A stretch of 64,000 bases of DNA from Panopea generosa (lineage: Eukaryota > Mollusca > Bivalvia > Adapedonta > Hiatellidae): positions 33,415,983 through 33,479,982 of the forward strand of contig CM055907.1 of NCBI GenBank assembly GCA_029582155.1, read 5' to 3'. Of this stretch, positions 22,573 to 34,136 are shown piece after piece; within the stretch, counting starts at the first letter, position 1, and each line of letters opens with the position of its first letter. Under the pieces are notes generated by a model. That model made no database searches and was not told the DNA's origin. It saw nothing but the letters and a program-made list of their open reading frames with translations. The position numbers and the translations under genes were made by a program.

Positions 22573-24135
22573 ATATGGCTTGATTGTAGTGTGTAACAAG
22601 AGCACTGATAGCGGTTGCAGATGCTCGTCTCAGATTTGATATGATTTGATTGTAGTGTACAAGAGCACTGATAGCGGTTGCAGACACTCATCTCAGATTT
22701 GATATGATTTGATTGTAGTGTACAACAAGAGCACTGATAGCGGTGGCAGACGCTTGTCTCAGATTTTATATGATTTGATTGTAGTGTACAACAAGAGCAC
22801 TGATAGCAGTTGCAGACACTCATCTCAGATTTGATATGATTTGATTGTAGTGTACAAGAGCACTGATAGTGGTTGCAGACACTCATCTCAGATCTGATAT
22901 GATTTGATTGTAGTGTACAACAAGAGCACTGATAGCAGTTGCAGACACACATCTCAGATTTGATATGATTTGATTGTAGTGCACAACAAGAGCACTGATA
23001 GCGGTTGCAGATGCTCATCTCAGATTTGATATGATTTGATTGTAGTGTACAACAAGAGCACTGATAGCGGTTGCAGACGCTCATCTCAGATTTGATATGA
23101 TTTGATTGTAGTGTACAACAAGAGCACTGATAGCGGTGGCAGACGCTTGTCTCAGATTTTATATGATTTGATTGTAGTGTACAACAAGAGCACTGATAGC
23201 AGTTGCAGACGCTCGTCTCAGATTTGATATGATTTGATTGTAGTGTACAACAAGAGCACTGATAGCGGTTGCAGACACTCTTCTCAGATTTGATATGATT
23301 TGATTGTAGTGTACAACAAGAGCACTGATAGCGGTTGCAGACTCTCATCTCAGATTTGATATGATTTGATTGTAGTGTACAACAAGAGCACTGATAGCGG
23401 TTGCAGACGCTCGTCTCAGATTTTATATGATATGATTGTAGTGTACAACAAGAGCACTGATAGCGGTTGCAGACGCTCGTCTCAGATTTGATATGATTTG
23501 ATTGTAGTGTACAACAAGAGCACTGCTAGTGGTTGCAGACACTCATCTCAGATTTTAACTGATTTTATTGTAGTGTAAAACAAGAGCACTGAAAGCCGTT
23601 GCAGATGCTCGTCTCAGATTTGATATGATTTGATTGTAGTGTACAACAAGAGCACTGATAGCCTTTGCAGACGCTCATCTCAGATTTGAAAGATTCTATT
23701 GTAGTGTACAACAAGAGCACTGCTAGCAGTTGCAGACGCTTATCTCAGATTTGATATGATTTGATTGTAGTGTACAACAAGAGCACTGATAGCGGTTGCA
23801 GACGCTTATCTCAGATTTGATATGATTGATTGGTGTGTACAAGAGCACTGATAGCGGTTGCAGACTTATCTCAGATTTTATATTATTTGATTGTAGTGTA
23901 CAACAAGAGCACTGATAGCGGTTGCAGACGCTCATCCCAGATTTTATATGATTTGATTGTAGTGTACAACAAGAGCACTGATAGCGGTTGCTGACGCTGA
24001 TCTCAGATTGATATGATTTTATTGTAGTGTACAGCAAGAGCACTGCTAGCCGTTGCAAATGCTCATCTCAGATTTGATATGATTTTATTGTAGTGTACAA
24101 CAAGAGCACTGATAGCGGTTGCAGATGCTCGTCTT
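22573..24135. repeat. Minisatellite, 66-bp unit, about 24 copies
   Basis: The unit contains TGATATGATTTGATTGTAGT, GTACAACAAGAGCACTGATA and GCGGTTGCAGACGCTCATCT. Some units drop 3 bp (ACAAGAG for ACAACAAGAG), preserving the minus-strand frame, which stays open for 259 codons and codes a 22-residue cysteine-rich repeat (CNRYQCSCCTLQ...). There is no flanking gene structure, so I treat it as non-coding. Confidence 0.93.
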
Positions 24136-24665
24136 TATTTAAGTCAATTTAGTAGGTCAAGGTCAAAGATGAAAACTTTTGTAACATGTTGGTGATCAGT
24201 TTACAGAATCAAAACCTTTTATCCTATTATTGACAAAGAAAACAGATTTTTAAAAAAATCCAACCCGAGCTTATAACAAAAATTTATCCTAAGGTTTTTA
24301 GAGCCCAAAGTAATGAAATTTAGGTAAGTTTGCTATATACATTGTTTGTATAACATGATAGGAATGTGTTTATGAAGTTTAGTCACCAGAACATATGTAG
24401 TTTGTTAATCCCAAAAAGAGAAAAACTGAGCTAAACCTAAAGCTTTAACCGGATGCTGAAGTTGCAGCTGTCAGGGTCATGACAATAACTCTTTGTTTTT
24501 CCCCCCAAAAAGACACAAACTACAAATAAGACTGAATGAGGTTTAGTTCAATACTGCTTGCTTAAAAGTAAGTCATCAAAATATTGTCTTTCTTTATTTT
24601 TATTTTTTTCCCATTGTCATCCTATTCATTAATTCACAGATTTTCTGCACAATTCCACAGGTGTG
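24136..24665. other. Dispersed repeat remnant
   Basis: Phrases such as AGGTCAAGGTCAAAGATGAA and GTCACCAGAACATATG suggest an old element of the kind with pyrimidine/TCAAGGTCA motifs. No gene is evident. Confidence 0.4.
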
Positions 24666-24680
24666 AGTATTTAAGTGTTT

Positions 24681-26190
24681 GTGGTTGCAGTGATAGACAG
24701 GATATCACAACTTCCTTTATCAGCAGTATAGGTTGTTTGTGGTTGCAGTGAGAGACAGGATATCACAACTTCCTTTATCAGCAGTATAGGTTGTTTGTGG
24801 TTGCAGTGATAGACAGGATGTCATTACTTCATTTATCAGCAGTATAGGTTGTTTGTGGTTGCAGTGAGAGACAGGATATCACAACTTCCTTTATCAGCAG
24901 TATAGGTTTTTTGTGTTGTTGCAGTGATAGACAGGATGTCATTACTTCATTTATCAGCAGTATAGGTTGTTTGTGGTAGCAGTGAGAGACAGGATATCAT
25001 TACTTCCTTTATCAGCAGTATAGGTTGTTTGTGGTAGCAGTGAGAGACAGGATATCATTACTTCCTTTATCAGCAGTATAGGTTGTTTGTGGTTGCAGTG
25101 AGAGACAGGATATCACAACTTCCTTTATCAGCAGTATAGGTTGTTTGTGGTAGCAGTGAGAGACAGGATATCATTACTTCCTTTATCAGCAGTATAGGTT
25201 GTTTGTGGTTGCAGTGAGAGACAGGATGTCATTACTTCCTTTATCAGCAGTATAGGTTGTTTGTGGTAGCAGTGATAGACAGGATATCATTACTTCCTTT
25301 ATCAGCAGTATAGGTTGTTTGTGGTAGCAGTGATAGACAGGATATCACAACTTCCTTTATCAGCAGTATAGGTTGTTTGTGGTTGCAGTGATAGACAGGA
25401 TATCACAACTTCCTTTATCAGCAGTATAGGTTGTTTGTGGTTGCAGTGATAGACAGGATATCACAACTTCCTTTATCAGCAGTATAGGTTGTTTGTGGTT
25501 GCAGTGATAGACAGGATATCATTACTTCCTTTATCAGCAGTATAGGTTGTTTGTGGTAGCAGTGAGAGACAGGATATCATTACTTCCTTTATCAGCAGTA
25601 TAGGTTGTTTGTGGTTGCAGTGAGAGACAGGATATCACAACTTCCTTTATCAGCAGTATAGGTTGTTTGTGGTAGCAGTGAGAGACAGGATATCATTACT
25701 TCCTTTATCAGCAGTATAGGTTGTTTGTGGTTGCAGTGAGAGACAGGATATCATTACTTCCTTTATCAGCAGTATAGGTTGTTTGTGGTTGCAGTGAGAG
25801 ACAGGATATCATTACTGCCTTTATCAGCAGTATAAGTTGTTTGTGGTAGCAGTGAGAGACAGGATATCATTACTTCCTTTATCAGCAGTATAGGTTGTTT
25901 GTGGTTGCAGTGAGAGACAGGATATCATTGCTGCCTTTATCAGCAGTATAGGTTGTTTGTGGTAGCAGTGAGAGACAGGATATCATTACTTCCTTTATCA
26001 GCAGTATAGGTTGTTTGTGGTTGCAGTGAGAGACAGGATATCATTACTTCCTTTATCAGCAGTATAGGTTGTTTGTGGTTGCAGTGAGAGACAGGATATC
26101 ATTACTTCCTTTATCAGCAGTATAGGTTGTTTGTGGTTGCAGTGAGAGACAGGATATCATTACTTCCTTTATCAGCAGTATAGGTTGTTC
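24681..26190. repeat. Minisatellite, 58-bp unit, about 26 copies
   Basis: The unit contains GTTTGTGGTTGCAGTGAGAG, ACAGGATATCATTACTTCCT and TTATCAGCAGTATAGGTT. Linked variants (TTGCAG or TAGCAG; GAGAG or GATAG; CACAAC or CATTAC) segregate in blocks, indicating expansion in multi-unit steps. The array ends directly beside a 137-nt palindrome. Confidence 0.95.
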
Positions 26191-26205
26191 TCTTGTTCTG
26201 GGTTT

Positions 26206-26342
26206 AACATCTTAGATGAATTATATTCCATTCCTCAGAACAAAACATTTGACTTATAGTATATTTCTACCGTATCGCACGGAATATACTGTAAGTCAAA
26301 TGTTTTGTGTTGAGTAATCGAATATAACTCATCTAAGGTGTT
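26206..26342. repeat. Near-perfect 137-nt palindrome (foldback / MITE-like)
   Basis: Arms of about 62 nt pair around a 13-nt centre (TACCGTATCGCAC). The left arm starts AACATCTTAGATGAATTATA; the right arm ends with the complement, CATCTAAGGTGTT. The arms match except for about nine positions. No coding potential and no clear target duplication were seen. Confidence 0.85.
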
Positions 26343-26691
26343 CCTTTATCAGGCTTTATCTATTTTATCCACTAGCATTTTAACCAGAGTACAGTAATTT
26401 TCAACTAGCAACAGTGTGTTTTAACTGGCAGTTTGCCATTGTTATTCAAATTTTCCAAATGCCCATTAGAAAATATATCAAGTGTACTAATGACTGGTCA
26501 TTTAATAGGTAGATAGATTCTTTCTTTGCCAAATATTGCAATGTTTAAGATCACAACCTAGGATTGCCACCTTGTTTCTAATGTTATTTGTATACTGAAA
26601 GGGGAGGGTCATAACTAATGTTGCTAGAACTTGTGGCCCAACCCATTTGCTTATTATGTGAATTATGCAATTAAATATGTTTAACAAATCA
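26343..26691. other. Unique-looking AT-rich spacer
   Basis: No gene or repeat was recognised. Confidence 0.5.
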
Positions 26692-27285
26692 TTGAGATGC
26701 CAGAAGAGAGGAAATTACCAATCATTGAGATACCAGAAGAGTGGAAATTACCAATCATTGAGATACCAGAAGAGAGGAAATTACCAATCATTGAGATACC
26801 AGAAGAGTGGAAATTACCAATCATTGAGATACCAGAAGAGTGGAAATTACCAATCATTGAGATGCCAGAAGAGAGGAAATTACCAATCATTGAGATACCA
26901 GAAGAGTGGAAATTACCAATCATTGAGATACCAGAAGAGTGGAAATTACCAATCATTGAGATACCAGAAGAGTGGAAATTGCCAATCATTAAGACACCAG
27001 AAGAGTGGAAATTACCAATCATTGAGATACCAGAAGAGTGGAAATTACCAATCATTGAGATACCAGAAGAGTGGAAATTACCAATCATTGAGATGCCAGA
27101 AGAGAGGAAATTACCAATCATTGAGATACCAGAAGAGTGGAAATTACCAATCATTGAGATACCAGAAGAGTGGAAATTACCAATCATTGAGATACCAGAA
27201 GAGTGGAAATTGCCAATCATTAAGACACCAGAAGAGTGGAAATTACCAATCATTGAGATACCAGAAGAGTGGAAATTGCAAATCA
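26692..27285. repeat. Minisatellite, 33-bp unit, 18 copies, with a higher-order repeat
   Basis: The unit contains CCAATCATTGAGATACCAGA and AGAGTGGAAATTA. Eleven codons per unit leave long frames open on both strands, for example a plus-strand PEEWKLPIIEI repeat of over 200 residues. A distinctive unit (GGAAATTGCC and CATTAAGACACC) recurs 231 bp apart, showing a seven-unit higher-order repeat. It abuts the head of a family A element. Confidence 0.95.
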
Positions 27286-27301
27286 CTGGTCACATCTTAA
27301 A

Positions 27302-29220
27302 ACAAGAGGCCCAAGAGGGCCCGAGGATGCTCTACTCATAGTAACCATAGCACTTTTTGAAATTCCACAATATTTACCCTCTTGGGGGGGGGGGGGGTGG
27401 GGAGGGGGTCGTCTTAACAACTTATGGATAAATATCCCCACCACACCAATACTGAACAAAAACTTAATTGCTATGAAAAGGAAATACTTTATCTCATACC
27501 ATTCATCTGTAAAAAAAAAAATATAGTCCCCTGTACAGAACCCTTATACAACCCAGCCCCTTAATTTGTCAGAACTTCAATCACCCACTCTTAGCCATTT
27601 GTTATGAGCAGAAATGATTCAAATTTTAAAAAGAAGATTTATTGTACACATGGATTGATGCAAAATGAAAACAAGAAAATATCATTGGAACCGATGGATG
27701 CTCCCCAAGTGAGTGTTTGACTCTGTACCATATTCCCTTAGTGCTGATGGCTACTTGGTTGAAAAATACCAAACTGCATAGCAGGAACAATATGTGGCTC
27801 TGCACTTGACAGAACTTATTCGCAAATCATTGAACTGGAACAAAATGACAATATGTGCATATCCTAGTAAGTTTTACAAAATTAAAACCAGAGGTTGTAG
27901 CGAAATAGCGTTATGAAGACAATATGCACATCTCTACTTGGTAATCATGCATCCTAACAAGTTTCATAAAATTCCAACCAAAGTTTGTAGAGAAATAGAG
28001 CGGAGAAGAGTTTGGTCACAGACAGAATGAAAGGGCCACAACTCCATGAAAAATCATAGAACTGGAACACAAACATAGCAAATTTCATAAAATTCCAACC
28101 TGAGATTATAGAGAAATAGCCCGGACAAGAATTTGGTCACAGACTCAATTAAAGGACCATAACTCTGTGAAAATCATCCAACCGGAACACAAAGACATGC
28201 GCATGTCCACTTGGTAGTGATTCATCCTAGAAAGTTTCATAAAATTCCAACATTGGGTTGTAGAGAAATAGAACGGACAAGAATTTGGTCACAGACAGAG
28301 TCAAAGGGCCATAACTCTGTGAAAAATCATCGAACTGGAACACAAAGATATTATGCACATCTCCACTGGGTAGTGATGCATCCTAGCAAATTTCATAAAA
28401 TTGTAGAGAAATAGCCCGGACAAGAATTTGGGGACGCACACACGGACGGATGGACGCACGGATGAAGTGGCGACTATATGCTTCCTCCCTTTCGGGGAGC
28501 ATAAAAAAGAGAATTTTCTGTTTTCCCATAGTATTCCTATGTAAAATTTTAAGTCCCCTTACAGGGCCCCTATAAATTTTAGCCCCTAAAGTCTTATCTG
28601 CAGTGAAACCCTCACACATAGGGATAATTGAAGCCAAATATGAACAAATCTGACATACTGGTTCTTAAGAAAACTATTTTTGTAATTCCCAATTTTTAAC
28701 ATTTTGGGGCTGCTCCTGACCCCTTAAGACAGTGGAATCCAGTCAGTTTTACAAATCTGAACTTCCTTCACCAAACAATGCTTCTGTGAAGATATAAACA
28801 AAATCCTTTCCATTTTAAAAAAAAATAAAAAAATATTATAATGACATGTGTCCCCTAATTGAACCCTCGGGGCAAGGTCATTTTTAACATTAGGGACACC
28901 ATTTTAACAATCTAACAAAACTATAGTTGGTTATCATTACTACATAAACATTTTGAAAATCTGTTGGGCCGTTCATGAAAAGAAGATTTTTTAAGTTTGA
29001 ACTATTTTTAGTAATGGTGGCCATCTTGAATTTCAAATCGAAAAAAAAAAAAATCTTCTGTATAGTCTCATATGCAATAGAAACATCCATGTGAAGTTTC
29101 AGTTTAATTGGCCTAGTGGTTTCAGAGAAAGTGCTGCTAACACACTTTGGAGATGACAGACGATGGATGATGGACGTGCCATCACATAAGCACTTCTGGC
29201 CTCTGGCCAGTAGAGCTAAA
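27302..29220 (+). mobile_element. Family A element interrupted by a family F element
   Basis: The head at 27302 (ACAAGAGGCCCAAGAGGGCC) runs to about 27670. The family F element follows, and family A internal sequence resumes at about 28507 (GAGAATTTTCTGTTTTCCCA) and reaches the standard tail TGGCCAGTAGAGCTAAAAA at about 29220. A G-run (about 27386-27398) lies in the left part. Confidence 0.7.
27671..28508 (+). mobile_element. Family F mobile element (ACAAGAAAATATC head, GGGGAGCATAAAAA tail)
   Basis: The element has about five internal units of roughly 110-150 bp. Each includes TTTCATAAAATTCCAACC, GTAGAGAAATAG, GAATTTGGTCACAGACAGA, GGGCCATAACTCTGTGAAAA and TCGAACTGGAACACAAAG. The tail carries CACGGACGGATGGACGCACG and CTTCCTCCCTTTCGGGGAGC. 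It is non-coding. Confidence 0.75.
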
Positions 29221-29405
29221 AAATATTTATACAATTGCATATCAATATCCCTTTTTCCAGATGGTTTATGCATTTCCTTTTTTGGCATCAAAAAAGAGTA
29301 ACCAATTAGATTTGAAAAGTAAGTATTTCTGATCAGAAATGCAATTTCAACAATGGAGCATGCAAAAGAATTGTGTAATATAAACACAACTTCAGCATAC
29401 AACAG

Positions 29406-29575
29406 GTTATAAATGATGTCAGTTTTATTGATGTAGGAAGTAGAACCACAATTTTTTAATGCAATTTTTCTTACATAAAGATTTTGGGCAAAGCTACTAC
29501 AAGCTCATACCCACAACTTCAGAGGTGATAAGTAAGTGGTTTTATGATAGTGTCTTAGACAGCTAGTCTACAGGG
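29406..29575 (-). mobile_element. tRNA-derived SINE, family S4, degenerate copy
   Basis: The minus-strand head is GACTAGCTGTCTAAGACACT, with GAAGTTGTGGGTATGAGCTT as the B-box region. It matches the copies at 21480 and 39790 and is directly followed by an S1 SINE in the same orientation. Confidence 0.6.
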
Positions 29576-29583
29576 ATGCAAGA

Positions 29584-29884
29584 TGATTGATTGATTTATT
29601 TAATATTTAGCATCATTTTTATGCCATCGAGGGCAAACAGACGATCAGTTAACCTAACCACTGTTTCCTGGTATCCTGAAAGGTTAACCAGTACTCGAGC
29701 ACATCCCATTTCCACAAGTAACTGATAACTTTCCCACTTGAATCAGCAGTGAGAGACAAATGATAATGAGACAAAATGTCATATATCAATCATTACAGAG
29801 ACTGTTGCTGGGCAAGAATTCAAACTCATGACCCATGGATTGATAGTCAGATGCATAACCAAGTGAGCTAATCGGGCCCGGCCC
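29584..29884 (-). mobile_element. tRNA-derived SINE, family S1
   Basis: The minus-strand head reads GGGCCCGATTAGCTCACTTG, then GACTATCAATCCATGGGTCA, as in the copy at 52153. The body and the ATTGATTGATT-type tail (seen as its complement at 29584) are complete. Confidence 0.85.
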
Positions 29885-31494
29885 CTGCATGATGAAAAAG
29901 GCCATGGAATAGCTGTGACCCTGATGAGGCTCAATTAAAACTACACAACCCTCCTGTGACACTGTCTGCCTGTGGATCAACACTTACAACTGCACAATTA
30001 ATGAGGCATGCCGTTTGACATGGAAAATAATGGTGATTTATTAGGTTAATATATTCACTTAGTTGATTAATTATGACATATGAATTATGAATAAGATGAA
30101 GGTACATCGCAATACATTAAGAAGCCATGATAATACCTATACAAGTGCACACATGGCAAGATCCTTCTCCTTCTTATGTTCTGCAGAATATATCTCAAAT
30201 TCTTATTTTATTAAAACACGTATCTTTCATGTAGTATATACATCACTATAGTTATATGTCTTATACTAGTTTACTAGTAGTGCAGCAGTCAATGGACATT
30301 ATAACAGTAGAATTTTATCATCTTCCTACATTTACTCCCTCATTGGGGGAGGGGGGAGTGGGCTGGGAGGACATCGGAGGGTAAAAGCGACCATAACAAA
30401 CATACAGATAACATTTGACCTTTATTTCCATCCTTCACCTTTCATAAACAGTGACAACTGGACTTTCTCATACAACACAGTATCCATATACTTGTACTAG
30501 ATCATGTTCATGACAACATTTGACATTATATGGATGGGAGATTACAAACAGTGGTGTAGCTGGAGTAAAAACAAAACCCAAATTTGGTACTGGGATCTTG
30601 GGGCATCATCATCATCAGCAGCAGCAGTTCCCTCTGAATGTTTTTTTCAAGAAATTTGGTGAGGCCTAGTGTATTTCTAGAGAGATTGATTTAGTAAAAT
30701 TGCAATTAAATATTTAATATTTCAAGGACTTCAATACATTTTAGCAACATTAATTTGTCCCATCCATTTATGGTGAGAGGGAAAATATGGAGGTGCCATT
30801 GTCCCAGTGAGACATTTGTACATCTCTAACGAGCCTTTTGATAATTTGTGATTTTGCATCTTCAGAGACTTGCAGAATTTTTTATTCACATATTAATGAG
30901 AACTAGATGCTTTCTATTTCTTATAAAGACAATTTTATTTTTCAAACATTTATCATGTTTTTTTTCTTTTCTTATTGTAAGTCAGAATGTGATGAAATTA
31001 AAACCCCATGTTTATAATGTCCTACTTCCATCATGGTGTATTATAACACTGTGCTATTATCATTCAGGCACCTGCACATTATACCTAGATCTCAATAAAG
31101 TACCCTATAAATAATGTGTCAATGAAATGAAGTGTCAATGATGCTTTCACTATTTTATTTATAGAAAAAACATAACAGTTTAGATATATTCGAAATTAAA
31201 TCACATTTTTTTTCTTTGATAAAATATTCACAGGTGTCAGTCACATTTAAAAGTGACATGTTCACATTTCAACAGTGAGTCATGATTACATATATAAATT
31301 TGACATATAATTCCAGATTGTTTTGTTTGTAACTCCAAGTAAAGTATAATAACAGTTTTTGGAAAATCTGTTAGAGAATGTCAGCTTTACATTAGATGAT
31401 CTAATGTCATTATGAGAGCTAGGAAATGTGAATGTGACTTGAGAAGAAGAGCAGTTTTCTGTCATCTATTCTCACATGTAATGTTAATTTTCAC
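29885..31494. other. Intron sequence, nothing recognised
   Basis: It holds a G-rich tract at 30345-30375 and (AGC)n near 30617. Otherwise it is AT-rich with chance frames. Confidence 0.5.
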
Positions 31495-33807
31495 ATGTGA
31501 CTGATGACAGTAGAGTAGTCTGCTGTTACCTATTCTCACATGTAATGTTAGTAGAGCAGTCTGCTGTTACCTATTCTCACATGTGACTGGTGATAGTGTA
31601 ACAGTCTCCTGTTGTGTCTGATGATAGTAGAGCATACTCCTGTTACCTATTCTCACATGTGACTGATGATAGTATAAAAGTCTCCTATTACCTGTTCTTA
31701 CATGTGACTGATGATAGTAGAGCAGTCTGCTGTTACATATTCTCTCATGTGACTGATGATAGTAGAGCAGTCTGCTGTTACCTATTCTCACATGTGACTG
31801 GTGATAGTGTAGCAGTCTCCTGTTACCTATTCTCTCATGTGACTGGTGATAGTATAGTAGTCTCCTGTTACCTGTTCTCACATGTGACTGGTGATATTGT
31901 AGCAGTCTCCTGTTACCTATTCTCTCATGTGACTGATGATAGTAGAGCAGTCTGCTGTTACCTATTCTCACATGTGACTGATGACAGTATAGCAGTCTCC
32001 TGTTACCTATTCTCACATGTGACTGATGACAGAAGAGTAGTCTGCTGTTACCTATTTTCCCATGTAATGTTAGTAGAGCAGTCTGCTGTTACCTATTCTC
32101 ACATGTGACTGGTGATAGTGTAGCAGTCTCCTGTTACCTATTCTCTCATGTGACTGATGATAGTAGATGATACTCCTGTTACCTATTCTCTCATGTGACT
32201 GATTATAGTATAGCAGTCTCCTGTTACCTATTCTCTCATGTGACTGATTATAGTATAGCAGTCTCCTGTTACCTATTCTCACATGTGACTGATGATAGTA
32301 TAGCAGTCTCCTGTTACCTATTCTCTCATGTGACTGATGATAGTAGAGCATACTCCTGTTACCTATTCCCACATGTGACTGATGATAGTATAGCAGTCTC
32401 CTGTTACCTATTCTCACATGTGACCAATGACAGAAGAGTAGTCTGCTGTTACCTATTCTCACATGTAATGTTAGTAGAGCAGTCTGCTGTTACCTGTTCT
32501 TACCTGTGACTGATGACAGTATAGCAGTCTCCTGTTACCTATTCTCACATGTGACTGATGACAGAAGAGTAGTCTGCTGTTACCTATTCTCCAATGTAAT
32601 GTTAGTAGAGCAGTCTGCTGTTACCTATTCTCCCATGTAATGTTAGTAGAGCAGTCTGCTGTTACCTATTCTCACATGTGACTGATGACAGAAGAGAAGT
32701 CTGCTGTTACCTATTCTCCCATGTAATGTTAGTAAAGCAGTCTGCTGTTACCTATTCTCACATGTGACTGATGATAGTAGAGCAGTCTCCTGTTACCTAT
32801 TCTCACATGTGACTGATGACAGAAGAGAAGTCTGCTGTTACCTATTCTCCCATGTAATGTTAGTAAAGCAGTCTGCTGTTACCTATTCTCACATGTGACT
32901 GATGATAGTAGAGCAGTCTCCTGTTACCTATTGTTACCTATTCTCTCATGTGACTGATGAAAGTAGAGCATTCTCTGGTTACCTATTCTCACATGTGACT
33001 GGTGATAGTGTAGCAGTCTCCTGTTACCTATTCTCTTATGTGGCTGATGATAGTAGAGCATACTCCTGTTACCTATTCTCACATGTGACTGATGATAGTA
33101 GAGCAGTCTCCTGTTACCTATTCTCACATGTGACTGATTATAGTATAGCAGTCTCCTGTTACCTATTCTATCATGTGATTGATGATAGTATAGCAGTCTC
33201 CTGTTACCTATTCTCACATGTGACTGATGATAGTATAGCAGTCTCCTGTTACCTATTCTCACATGTGACTGATGACAGTAGAGCAGCCTGCTGTTACCTA
33301 TTCACACATGTGACTGATGACAGTAGAGCAGCCAGCTGTTACCTATTCTCACATGTGACTGATGACAGTAGAGCAGCCTGCTGTTACCTATTCTCACATG
33401 TGACTGATGACAGTAGAGCAGTCTCCTGTTCCTATTCTCACATGTGACTGTTGACAGTAGAGCAGTCTCCTGTTACCTATTCTATCATGTGATTGATGAT
33501 AGTATAGCAGTCTCCTGTTACCTATTCTCACATGTGACTGATGATAGTATAGCAGTCTCCTGTTACCTATTCTCACATGTGACTGATGATAGTAGCAGTC
33601 TCCTGTTACCTATTCTCACATGTGACTGATGACAGTAGAGCAGCCTGCTGTTACCTATTCTCACATGTGACTGATGACAGTAGAGCAGCCAGCTGTTACC
33701 TATTCTCACATGTGACTGATGACAGTAGAGCAGCCTGCTGTTACCTATTCTCACATGTGACTGATGACAGTAGAGCAGTCTCCTGTTCCTATTCTCACGT
33801 GTGACTG
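31495..33807. repeat. Minisatellite, 45-bp unit (with shorter variants), about 50 copies
   Basis: The unit contains CATGTGACTGATGATAGTAG, AGCAGTCTCCTGTTACCTAT and TCTCA. A shorter variant with CATGTAATGTTAGTAGAGCA occurs in clusters. Both strands carry long open frames (VTDDSRAVSCYLFSH on plus). The last 600 bp contain a large direct duplication: about 33168-33447 is repeated at 33481-33807. Confidence 0.95.
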
Positions 33808-34004
33808 ACCGAGAGGGACCCAGAGCTTTTTTTAAAGTGAGTTGCTTAGACAATATTTTGACTGATAAGCTTGTGTAATTGGGTAATAATTACTAATCAT
33901 GATTGGAGATGGGAACGTTGTCATGTGTGAAAAATGAAGACATTGTGTAAACAGTCTGCACTTTTTCTTTGATACCGAAACTCCTTGAAGAGTTTGTACT
34001 TATT

Positions 34005-34090
34005 TGTTTTAGGCAGATTGAAAAGAAAGCTTATATGAATTGCTCTTGAATCTGCTTCCTGTGTTAAACATTGCTCCAGCTAAGCTAATT
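34005..34090 (-). mobile_element. Family S3 SINE 3' fragment
   Basis: TTTTAGGCAGATTGAAAAG, GCTTATATGAATTGCTCTTG and TCTGCTTCCTGTGT match the 3' body of the S3 SINE at 36674. Confidence 0.6.
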
Positions 34091-34136
34091 TCTTCAAATG
34101 AGTATTTTCCCCCTTTAATTTGTATTGCTGCTTAAA

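Noticed and set aside
26665..27341. Overlapping frames of about 200 codons on both strands (for example PEEWKLPIIEI repeats)
   Set aside because: A 33-bp unit is a multiple of three and leaves several frames open at once. No gene context.
28890..29402. 170-codon minus-strand frame
   Set aside because: It spans the family A element tail and neighbouring spacer. The same translated phrases appear in other copies of the element.
31567..33853. Many 60-180-codon frames on both strands
   Set aside because: By-products of the 45-bp minisatellite.
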